From DAOTWY01 sp003696565 (GTDB lineage Bacteria; Chloroflexota; Anaerolineae; Aggregatilineales; Phototrophicaceae), in assembly GCA_034435635.1 (NCBI GenBank), contig DAOTWY010000102.1, positions 1 to 40,655 of the forward strand: a stretch of DNA of 40,655 nucleotides. Reading direction: 5' to 3'. A program made the translations under genes and the position numbers. Shown here one piece after another: positions 12,701 through 16,925 of this stretch. The notes under the pieces were generated by a model. It made no database searches. It was not told where the DNA came from and saw nothing but the letters and a program-made list of their open reading frames with translations. Numbering within the stretch: position 1 is the first letter of the stretch; the number at the start of each line of letters is the position of its first letter.

Positions 12701-13519
12701 AACTGTCACGGTAATTGTATAGGTATGTGGATAATTTGGACCAGTTGCGACTTCACCCTCTGGTGGGGAATTTGTTTTCTCAATTTCAATGAGTGTTGGG
12801 GTAATTGTCCCAACCGGGTTGTCTGTCATGGTCGATGGTGTTCCATCTGTAAAATATGATGGGTCACAACAGGGGTTATCCAGCGGGTCTGTCCCAAATT
12901 GGAAACCACCCCGTGCATAAAGCGTCAGCGGCGTGTTCAGGTCTGCATGATCGCTCAAACTTGCCTGAAAATCAATTGTCGCTGGGGGTTGATCTGGCGT
13001 AAATGACCCAAACGGTAACTGAAAGGTCACTAACTTATCGCCGGGGGTACCGCAAACCACAATTGGAGACTGACTCGTATCTTCCGCATAAGGATGTGTG
13101 ACTTGGCTCTCTGTTGGACCACATGGCGAAACACCTAATGGAGTTGCGGGGAACGTCTGAACGACTTCCGTCACAGGTACACCTAAATACGTTGCTGATC
13201 CAGGGATATAATCTACGCCATCTAATGGGAGGCTAGTACCCGCAGCACCATCCGCACCATTGACGGGAAAATAGACATCAACAAATGGACCATAACCGAT
13301 ATTGCCAGCCCCAACCGGTGCTGCGTTGTCAAATGTAACAGATAGGTTGACAGGACTGGTACCGATAAGGACATCTCCCGTCCCACCCATCGTAACTGAT
13401 GGATTAGGCACCCATAATGGTGATGCCTGTACCGATGCTGGGACAATCAATAACACTGCCAAAATAAGCAATGTGACCAATCGCCCCTTATTCCATATCC
13501 CATTAGAAGATTCTATCAT
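677..13519 (-). CDS. Giant secreted, sortase-anchored DUF11-repeat surface protein (4280 aa)
   Basis: Residues 1-32 are a signal peptide (basic start, LVTLLILAVLLIV core, VQA cleavage site). The end is a sortase signal: LPATG at 4243-4247, a hydrophobic stretch and RRR. The body is beta-sandwich repeats of the DUF11/conserved-repeat type (NxGxxxAxxxxVxDxLPxG). After N-terminal modules come six A+B pairs starting near residues 1053, 1375, 1731, 2100, 2485 and 2838. A modules open with TSExHT and xxGExVxYRLxxxxPE; B modules open with EPxxxxxK and DAGDTVTY and close with TWTSLPG and GERDGSGG. Six C modules follow (about 3175-3950), several with a Cys pair (WDC...VVCTHPG), then two terminal modules. 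An adhesin, stalk or sheath role is inference. The start has GAGGAA 8 nt upstream; promoter and terminator flank the gene, so it is monocistronic. No sortase gene is in the window. Confidence 0.92.
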   Translation of the reverse strand: MIESSNGIWNKGRLVTLLILAVLLIVPASVQASPLWVPNPSVTMGGTGDVLIGTSPVNLSVTFDNAAPVGAGNIGYGPFVDVYFPVNGADGAAGTSLPLDGVDYIPGSATYLGVPVTEVVQTFPATPLGVSPCGPTESQVTHPYAEDTSQSPIVVCGTPGDKLVTFQLPFGSFTPDQPPATIDFQASLSDHADLNTPLTLYARGGFQFGTDPLDNPCCDPSYFTDGTPSTMTDNPVGTITPTLIEIEKTNSPPEGEVATGPNYPHTYTITVTVAPGQTVTNLDVFDYIDDNIVITNINAPGSSSITLGGAAVTFPAGPVLANGTANELIITYPSVTNSATLTIDYYVPLLDASGSHVIPPNSGADTVTENRAYALGDWTPIDPRDSGATDNALAGDGTCPSCPPTVTHENEPLPIQKGVVNLTDAQNSPGDVLEYTYSIQLSDFFALDNVRIFDVISDGQRITGNPQITFTQHGSSFSNAVNPGNFAIREYFTGGSPGPGGLPDPEATTATAGDTVLSINLSQEVFDELGLTEILGGCVPSGGTGGPNPDCSTFNGGATTVTITYQTTIQDAFTDQFPSGDASVDHGDVLTNTVDIVADTVLNTANLTPTGGPYATTDQSAASVDIAQGTVTKVIYAITDTSTGTTTLNPSGVPEISPGDTITFRLRYDMPSTDFEDFSISDFLPLPVLDANEVTAFNDLISDGSTTIGSGIPAAGQAMWGPTPGAQNFANRRAALGQLLENGSTTPTITTPGGTVPAICGSTAISTDENYLNFCFGDFDDPGNQDTVIDILFTVTVSNDPFADGLFLTNYTQAGTGSTNSGNATSEQIVRFELREPILLVRKGIADSDNPNESFSETPNSNLNGVGSSATPPFTPPIESSQGGGNGQADVGVNADAAGLDAGDLVRFVITIQNTGGSAAYDITINDVLPPGLTAASVQNFNITLGDGTPLSYTLPGGGAATPADFFSLPGIQIVDPAAGACQHPTVDPAAAVILITYDLQIDNTVGAGDILINTTTITNYAGTEGGPNHVPDPAEQPSDDAQIQIFGDLGKVIVSTTEPDTPETGDGSDIANARPVLIGEIVTFRLTFDVPEGTTNNVQVVDKLPAGMQFLTGSESINLVNVNTGWTAPVTVTGGGSPGAAVTFDFGNITNTDSDTDTESVEIIFSAIVNNIASNQDGTNLDNTADLIVGGSTLATSEERWVTIDEPNLVVTKTQDVNTGDAGDTITYTIRVENTGNAPAYDLALTDNLPTTFITFNTGFTTNGVAPAAVNHAAGVVTASWDQLNAGQFGEITFTVTVNNTVTPADSWVNTATVLYNSLPDADGTGNNVPGGSGASDGQRDGTDGAGGVNDLTASGSTPTFTVNVPQITKAYLDTSEDHTDPGDTRSGANNANEVPLVIGEIIRYQLRVDLVEGVHNGLVVVDNLPPGLEVIRDSAFTITLPAAATSTRTGLTPGSTVSAYDDAGTIQIDAAAIPSTAPLTLDFGDVTNSDTDNNTTETIVIEFNALVLNNNPSNQNDRNDQRDNTAQVNEDGVTRDTSNTLHARIREPLVTINKSASPTSGDAGDTITFTLIVTNDNDPNGATAFDLRVIDVLPAQYTNVSLVSTSVAPSANASGGNTIDLTFTSLAQNASITITYTADLVSGVAPAQVITNTADLTWTSLPGNFGTADGTGGNNTGSDLSELDTNQGGGHDSGEGRGERNGSTTNQNDYTNTDSENVTVDNVAPLKALFVTSEGHTSEAFDGSAGNERPVAIGEVVTFQLVLDVPEGTSNDIILSDVLVPGLTFIDGTVSVYTNSATNMTFSDIGGVVPTTPPGLAIPSDPDTAAPAAPGTYFYNSTTRTVEINIGDVLNNDTDADAEQIIVLFSVVVANDAVTGDTNGNGVNDLGDIWTNEFSASVAGNSPVTSTPVGVIVVEPQASITKTINQTLSNPSGTTTFDAGDTVVYDVVFTNTGNATAFEINIVDILVAELDFIGGPTSVEVYDSSNVLLTAGVDYTDNSVFTDPGEQANVIIPSLAVGDFVTVRLRTTVLETVTAGQVIQNDVTGTWTSLPGNQGTGNATPGASGTPTGERDGSGGTNNDYSVTNNTTFPVAAVFSAQKSITATSETHTDDSSLPNTGASNVPVAVGEIVRYRLVTGLPEGTMLNLQLTDQLAVDGVPVIVPIFDENFELSTVNQQSGTLNFNSFPGLNAADSATVDLYDAGGTAQFAGLVNYNSATNFLSVDFGNVVNSDGDADIEYLVLEFNALIVNVDQVKLGDIYANEYRVFSEDSGAPGVPVQRVVSNNVTVLLQEPQATLTKTINQTLSNPSGTTTFDAGDTVVYDVVFTNTGTTTAFEINIVDILVAELDFIGGPTSVEVYNSSNILLTAGVDYTDNSVFTDPGERADVTINSVAAGDFVTVRLRTVVQSSVTIGQVIQNDVTASWTSLPGNGTVPNPTGSETPGGSGADNGERDNSDVGGSGTPDDYQTTANVTFTVASTINTIKSIDGTSEAHTSDTTADTPADPRPLVVGEVITYRLVVEMPEVTSPDVVIQDVLSTNIEYIPGTARVSYSADSAFTGTGTFGANEINPTTAFNETGYPSSGQVTFGVTAPRELTFNIGQVINNDGDGTASAELLIVEFDVVVVNTSTNTLGAIWANNFTVDLNNDGTDESTSNNVNQVIQEPDLTVNKTIVGTPPSDAGDQVTYDLTITAANGANNTTAFDIRVFDALDSDLTLLSYSIQTNPGYVTIDSDLSTTGVAGTVDITLNRLNAGDTVVVRVVAQVLTSVSPGQTIGNSAVITWTSTPGTNGTGSSTPGSAGTGTGERTGQDGEAGSPNNYEDTSSTVNFTVNAPVPEKSIVSTSETHTDNSSLPNDGSSNVPVVVGEIIRYRLVTILPESTSTTFEMSDVLVAGIEYISGSARVSYLADTAPTFHSDFTGIQNETTPTFTFPASRVTFNTGTRELLFNFGQVINNDGDPGAERIIVEFNVLVTNDAVNTIGQIWDNSFDVVIDRGLPSENITTSNDVYHVIQEPSVAITKSATPPTVNPNDIVTYDIVITAGSGANESAAFDVVITDVIPSTLNYVAGSAQHISGVAPTTIDDSGAPTILFNYAQLNPGETSTVRIQAQVNLTPMPGDTLSNSAVVTWTSLPGTGTSPNPTGSDTPGNSGDPNGERDGSGGTNDYTATDNGDVTTAQPNLLISKTHVGNFAVGVNGTFTISVSNQGPGYTTDTITVTDNVPVELVVQGTPSGTGWNCSGSSGQNVVCTHPGPLAPGSSLPDITLTVQPSTATGSPFTNTAVVNTTGELDSSDNTDNDTVIVNSSPEPDMRIEKFSVGTFQVGNNGTYTIRTQNVGTANTTGTITVTDTLPAGLTLVSVSGSSWDCTGSTIGGTNIICTTPAVIAPSAFAPDITVVVAIDAAAVPSVTNTATVSTPGDNNSANDNDDDTTPVNNGSAPDLTISKTHVGNFAVGVNGDFTITVTNVGSSSTTGTITVTDTVPTELVVQGTPSGTGWDCSSSSGQNVVCTHPGPLAPGSSLPPITVTVQPSTATGSPFTNTAQVSTPNESNTTNNSDDDTVIVTATQEPDLTISKTHVGNFAVGVNGDFTITVSNVGSGATTGTITVTDTVPVELVVQGTPSGTGWDCSSSSGQNVVCTHPGPLAAGSSLSPITVTVQPSTATGSPFTNTAQVSTPGDNNSSNDSDDDSVTVDSAVSPDLSINKSHTGNFVVNTSASYSLVITNVGTGATTGTITVTDNLPGGMTFTSGTGTIGATPWSCSASGQVVTCTNTAVLNPGASTTITLNINVTAGALGNTTNVATVSTPGDNNSNNDTDTDPTLTLGSSQPDMIITKSHTGDFVLNNPTPYTYTLVVQNVGGAPFNSGPVTVTDPVPTAWLTVNGTPTGTNWDCSATVGNNVSCTYTGTFPINPGDTLPSITVSVFADQQAGVFDNIATVSAAGDSDPSNDSATDPTVINGASIFDPPYGLKTVNDAGFPVLEWGMVWLNPYNVTAFNVRVTDTIPAGTTYVPGSLTCTANGASTTSLCVYDPVSNRVIWEGNIAPDTGIFDPAAASNSVVIVFQTTVADGVTDVFNQAFAQWDEDGDGDISDDVSVGQTPGPQQSPEARWQPETGPVVLLFDPSINKIGVLERGQIGLPGEQLTWLVTITNNGTVQGTDVVVSDTLRPELRIDGADTDKGTVSISGQTVTFSMFTLAPGEVVQARIYTTVLEIPETYIHENEVTLTGNGPNGAVTVSTRAELPIVGELPATGETPAWRLPLIVVMAGIVIVISGAVLIRRRMLVE
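2501..2823 (-). repeat. C-module DNA repeat, copy 1 (gene for giant protein)
   Basis: This stretch and 2888-3212 match almost base for base over about 320 bp. They are offset by 387 bp, exactly 129 codons. They encode modules that open with TISKTHVGNFAVGVNGDFTI. The near-identity at DNA level, not only in protein, indicates recent duplication or gene conversion. Confidence 0.85.
2888..3212 (-). repeat. C-module DNA repeat, copy 2
   Basis: Second copy of the unit at 2501-2823. Long identical runs cover the part that encodes the Cys-pair loop (GTGWDCSSSSGQNVVCTHPG). Differences are mostly at third codon positions. Confidence 0.85.
3672..3990 (-). repeat. C-module DNA repeat, copy 3 (more diverged)
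   Basis: Third copy of the same unit, in phase 1164 bp (388 codons) from copy 1. A diverged module (about 3220-3600) separates it from copy 2. The stretch encoding the Cys loop and PSTATGSPFTNTA is nearly identical to the other copies. Confidence 0.75.
6307..6622 (-). repeat. B-module DNA repeat, copy 1
   Basis: A 316-bp unit that aligns without gaps to 7435-7750, offset 1128 bp (376 codons). By eye I count about 26 mismatches, 12 of them clustered in one 35-bp patch, and an unbroken identical run of about 79 bp. It encodes the module opening with KTINQTLSNPSGTTTFDAGD. Confidence 0.85.
7435..7750 (-). repeat. B-module DNA repeat, copy 2
   Basis: Partner of 6307-6622. The identical core encodes most of the B module, while the flanking A modules differ much more. 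This is the pattern expected from conversion between modules. Confidence 0.85.
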
Positions 13520-13618
13520 GGCAAAAATTCCTCGATGTGTCTTTTATGAATAAGCTCACGTTGTATAATTTAGAACGCAAAATAGTCTGGGTATTTAAAT
13601 AACCCCACCCTAAGCAAA

Positions 13619-13647
13619 AGTATATAATCAGTTACTTTATTAAACAA
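13619..13647 (-). promoter_or_regulatory. Predicted promoter of the giant surface-protein gene
   Basis: On the reverse strand, a -35 TTGTTT (13642-13647), a 17-bp spacer and a -10 TATACT (13619-13624). Transcription would start near 13612 and give a leader of about 90 nt. Confidence 0.45.
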
Positions 13648-13705
13648 CCACTCACGAAAAAATTTGGACAATTTTCAGATTTAATTAAATTACGATTCAA
13701 TTTCT

Positions 13706-13725
13706 ATTGTGTTTTGCATCACAAT
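13706..13725. promoter_or_regulatory. Palindrome ATTGTG-N8-CACAAT, candidate operator
   Basis: A perfect 6+6 inverted repeat with an 8-bp centre, about 60 bp upstream of the -35 box of the giant gene and about 120 bp before the regulator gene. The half-sites resemble CRP/FNR-type sites (TGTG...CACA), but the spacing differs from the classical TGTGA-N6-TCACA. Which protein binds is unknown. Confidence 0.3.
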
Positions 13726-13777
13726 CAAGTAAAGTAATTGGGAAATATGCGCACCAAGGCGGCTAGCAGCAGCGTAC

Positions 13778-13790
13778 GGGGATTATCCCC
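13778..13790. promoter_or_regulatory. Palindrome GGGGAT-T-ATCCCC, candidate operator of the PucR-type gene
   Basis: A perfect 6+1+6 inverted repeat directly upstream of a TACAAT (-10-like) sequence at about 13794-13799 and 58 bp before the regulator start. The position fits autoregulation, but the evidence is only palindrome and position. Confidence 0.3.
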
Positions 13791-13847
13791 TCATACAATA
13801 AAGAGATGATTATTTTGCCAAAAAGTTCAAATAGTTAAAAAACAACT

Positions 13848-15470
13848 ATGCTCACTATTCAACAAGCACTTGAATTACCTGCTTTTAAGGAAGCCAAGAT
13901 CATCGCCGGATTTAATGGCATTTACCGCGTAATCACTTGGGTGCATAACGTGGGCGTACCAGATGCAGCCCAGTGGCTTAACGGCGGGGAATTAGTCATG
14001 ACCACAGCTTATAACATCCCCCCAGATGATGAGGGGCGGGTTGCGTATATGCTGGCACTTATTAAAAAGGGAGTCTCCGGTTTAATGATCGCCGTTGGGC
14101 ATTATATTGATGCGATTCCGCAATCTATGATGGATATCGCCAATCAATATGATTTCCCGCTGATTGAAGTGCCCTATACCGTGTTATTCGTGGATATGGC
14201 ACGCGCCGCCAATGAGCATATCAGCCAAGAACAAATGACCAACGTGCGGCAGGCACTCCACATTCATCAAACGCTTACACGGTTAGTGTTAGAAGGTGGT
14301 GGAATCAAGCAGCTCGCGCTCACGCTAGCAGAGCTAATTAATCAATCTGTGAGCATTGAAACGGCAAAATTTGAAGCATTAGCCAGCGCGAACATCGCCC
14401 CAGTAGATGAAGCCCGCCGCTATACCCAACAATATGGTCGTACAGACCCGCGGCTCGTGCAGGCACTTCAAGCAGAGATTTTGCCTCAAATTCGGGAAAC
14501 ACTGCGCCCGGTGTTTATCAAACCAATGCCACACGTCGGCTTAGAGATGGAACGGGTGTTAGCTCCCATTGTGGTACATGGTGAAATTTATGGCTATGTG
14601 TGGATTATCGCCGATGACCGCCCAGTAACAGAATTGGATTATCTGGCGATCGAAAGTGCCGCGACCATCGCCGCGTTGATGTTGTTATATCAAGAATCGT
14701 TACAAGGCACCGAGGCATCTCTTAAAGGGAATTTGCTAGCCCGCTTGATTCAAGGCGAAATGAGCGGGGCAAATGTTTTGACAGACCAGGCATTGCGTTA
14801 TGGTGTAGACCTACGAGATGAGTATCGGGTTTATCTTATTGATTATCCACAAGCCACTTCTAAAAGATTGTTGCGTTTATATCGTGATGTTAATCAATTT
14901 ATCATCAGCGAGAAACGTGCCGCCATCGTCGGGCAATATGCTGGGCAGTTAACCGTCATCGCCCAAGTAAGTGAAGACCCAGAAAAACTCATCCAAGATA
15001 TCCGCGCCCAAACCAGCGGCGAAGGCAAAGCAAAAATCGGCATCAGTGCTGTGCATGTCACGGCTCGGCAAGTCCGTCGCGCCTATTCAGAATGTCGTGA
15101 AGTGCTGGAAATCTGCCGCCGCCTAGAGCAACATGGACCCAATTATTATTATGATGATTTGGGATATTTACACGTGTTGTATCAAGCAGGTCCCCCTGCA
15201 CTAGAAGGCAATCCACTTGTCCCTGCCCTGCGTGAGCTGATGAAAGAAAGCCAGGCAGATTTATTCAATACCTTAGAAGCCTATTTAGATGCTGGTGGTA
15301 ATGGCGTAAACACCGCAGAGATATTACATATCCATCGCAGCACTTTAAACTATCGCTTACAGCGCATCAGTGAGATTTGCCAGGTGGATTTATCCGACCC
15401 AGCCGAACGGATGAATCTCCAAATCGCACTTAAGCTCTTGCGCCTCTTCCCGGATGAGGAACGGATATAA
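13848..15470 (+). CDS. PucR-family transcriptional regulator
   Basis: 540 residues. Residues 1-125 are a typical PucR N-terminal domain: MLTIQQALELPAFKEAKIIAG, then an NGGELVMTTAYNIP stretch and FPLIEVPYTVLFVDM. A middle region (about 280-420) resembles the GGDEF-like domain of the family. The end (about 475-535) is the PucR helix-turn-helix (GVNTAEILHIHRSTLNYRLQ). The family includes activators of purine, amino-acid and polyamine use; the effector here cannot be predicted. It is divergent from the giant gene and 97 bp ahead of an MFS transporter gene on the same strand, so either could be a target. No good Shine-Dalgarno precedes the ATG; the domain start supports it anyway. Confidence 0.93.
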   Translation: MLTIQQALELPAFKEAKIIAGFNGIYRVITWVHNVGVPDAAQWLNGGELVMTTAYNIPPDDEGRVAYMLALIKKGVSGLMIAVGHYIDAIPQSMMDIANQYDFPLIEVPYTVLFVDMARAANEHISQEQMTNVRQALHIHQTLTRLVLEGGGIKQLALTLAELINQSVSIETAKFEALASANIAPVDEARRYTQQYGRTDPRLVQALQAEILPQIRETLRPVFIKPMPHVGLEMERVLAPIVVHGEIYGYVWIIADDRPVTELDYLAIESAATIAALMLLYQESLQGTEASLKGNLLARLIQGEMSGANVLTDQALRYGVDLRDEYRVYLIDYPQATSKRLLRLYRDVNQFIISEKRAAIVGQYAGQLTVIAQVSEDPEKLIQDIRAQTSGEGKAKIGISAVHVTARQVRRAYSECREVLEICRRLEQHGPNYYYDDLGYLHVLYQAGPPALEGNPLVPALRELMKESQADLFNTLEAYLDAGGNGVNTAEILHIHRSTLNYRLQRISEICQVDLSDPAERMNLQIALKLLRLFPDEERI

Positions 15471-15516
15471 TGCATTGCCATACCTGATATAACCATTTTC
15501 GCTACATTGGACTCAT

Positions 15517-15559
15517 CTATCAGTGATAGCATGGTGATGGATTGATGTATCACTGGTAG
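15517..15559 (+). promoter_or_regulatory. Pair of tet-operator-like palindromes before the MFS transporter gene
   Basis: CTATCA-G-TGATAG (15517-15529) is a perfect 6+1+6 palindrome and matches the core of the Tn10-type tet operator as I know it. A second site, GTATCACTGGTAG (15547-15559), agrees with its complement at 11 of 13 positions. The centres are 30 bp apart. The second site covers the ribosome binding site (GGTAGG) of the transporter gene. This suggests repression by a TetR-family protein encoded elsewhere. Confidence 0.5.
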
Positions 15560-15567
15560 GTTACAAT

Positions 15568-16884
15568 ATGCTCACACGATTAAAGTTACGTGGCATGGAA
15601 CGTTGGCAGCGTACTTTGTGGATTATGTTCTTTGCGCAGATGTGTTCTGCGGTTGGCTACTCAATTATCTTCCCTTTTCTTCCTTTATATGTAGAAGATT
15701 TAGGCACACATACCAACCTCAGCATTGAGTTTTGGGCGGGGATGGTGTTTTCTGCCCAGGCGGTTACGATGATGATCGCCTCGCCTGTTTGGGGTGCATT
15801 GGCAGACCGCTACGGACGCAAGTTAATGGTGGAACGCGCCACCTTCGGCGGAACAATCATCATCAGCTTGATGGCATTTGCTGGTTCTGCGGAGGAATTA
15901 GTCATCCTGCGTGCCATCCAGGGCATGATTACGGGTACCGTTGCCGCCGCCAATGCACTGGTTGCCGCCAATGCTCCACGGCATCGTACGGGGTATGCCA
16001 TGGGGGTTATCCAAGTATCCTTATGGTCTGGTGTGGCGTTGGGCCCACTGATTGGTGGTGTATTAGCGGATATGTTTGGGTTTCGTGTGCCGTTTTTAAT
16101 CACTGGAGGGATGTTGTTCTTCGCAGGGTTGATGGTGCACTTTGGGATTCAAGAAGATTTTACCCCAGAAGCAAAAGCCAATAATAAGAAAAAGAGTATC
16201 TTGAATGAGTGGCGTGGTATCTTCGCCATGCCCGGCGTACCACAAACGTATACTGTGCGCTTTTTGGCAGGACTCAGTCGTTCTATGTTGGTGCCTATTA
16301 CGCCGCTTTTTGTCGCTTATTTACTAGCACAAGGCACCCCAGGGTTAGTCCCCAGCGTCTTTGAAAACGTGACCAGTTCCGCCGCACATATCAGCACTAT
16401 TACTGGCTTGGTCGTAGGGATTGCCTCCTTCACTGCCACGTTTAGTGGAGTCTACTTAGGACGTTTAGGGGATAAAATTGGACATCGGCAGGTGTTAATT
16501 GGCAGTTCACTGGCAGCGATTGCCTTTTATTTACCACAGGCATTTGTCACACAAGCCTGGCAGTTGATTATTTTACAAGGTTTAGCCGGCTTAGCAGTTG
16601 GGGGGATCGTCGCTGCGCCCAGCGCACTTTTAGCACAATATACCCACCCGGGTGAGGAAGGCGCAGTCTACGGGTTAGACAACTCTGTTTTGGCTGCAGC
16701 CCGTGCAATCGCTCCATTAGTGGGTGCCAGTGTTGCATTCTGGTTGGGGTTAAGATACACCTTCGCGGCTACCAGTATCTTATTTGGTGTGATGTTGATT
16801 GTCGTGATTTTTCTATTGCCCAAACACACCATCGTACACCAGCAACCGATGGAAATGGTGGAGGCTTCACCCTTACCGGTGTAG
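15568..16884 (+). CDS. MFS transporter, drug:H+ antiporter (TetA-like) type
   Basis: 438 residues with about 12 hydrophobic segments in two halves, the standard size for a 12-helix DHA1 pump. The motif A loop between helices 2 and 3 is clear (GALADRYGRKLMVE), with a weaker copy in the second half (GRLGDKIGHRQVL). A motif C-like stretch follows in the first half (GVALGPLIGGVLADM). The family exports drugs or metabolites in exchange for protons. The substrate is not predictable; tetracycline should not be assumed. The ATG has GGTAGG 7 nt upstream, inside an operator-like repeat. The preceding PucR-type gene may be co-transcribed or may regulate it. It faces ftsH tail to tail with 41 bp between. 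Confidence 0.92.
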   Translation: MLTRLKLRGMERWQRTLWIMFFAQMCSAVGYSIIFPFLPLYVEDLGTHTNLSIEFWAGMVFSAQAVTMMIASPVWGALADRYGRKLMVERATFGGTIIISLMAFAGSAEELVILRAIQGMITGTVAAANALVAANAPRHRTGYAMGVIQVSLWSGVALGPLIGGVLADMFGFRVPFLITGGMLFFAGLMVHFGIQEDFTPEAKANNKKKSILNEWRGIFAMPGVPQTYTVRFLAGLSRSMLVPITPLFVAYLLAQGTPGLVPSVFENVTSSAAHISTITGLVVGIASFTATFSGVYLGRLGDKIGHRQVLIGSSLAAIAFYLPQAFVTQAWQLIILQGLAGLAVGGIVAAPSALLAQYTHPGEEGAVYGLDNSVLAAARAIAPLVGASVAFWLGLRYTFAATSILFGVMLIVVIFLLPKHTIVHQQPMEMVEASPLPV

Positions 16885-16925
16885 CCCCACCAAACACATT
16901 GCTAAAGGAACAGATAAGACTGATG

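Larger units (their letters stand above)
13520..13847. other. Divergent control region between the giant gene and the pucR-type gene
   Basis: 328 AT-rich bases without a gene. It holds the RBS of the giant gene (GAGGAA at 13528-13533), a reverse promoter (13619-13647), an ATTGTG-N8-CACAAT palindrome (13706-13725) and a GGGGAT-T-ATCCCC palindrome (13778-13790), followed by a TACAAT sequence that could be the -10 box of the regulator gene. The regulator's own start has no clear Shine-Dalgarno sequence. Confidence 0.6.

Noticed and set aside
13741..13847. Stable RNA gene in the divergent gap
   Set aside because: The only structures are short palindromes; no terminator follows and no tRNA- or riboswitch-like fold is apparent.
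15568..16884. Calling the pump a tetracycline resistance gene tet(A)
   Set aside because: The motifs are general to DHA1 pumps. The tet-operator likeness is a DNA-site resemblance only, and no tetR is adjacent.
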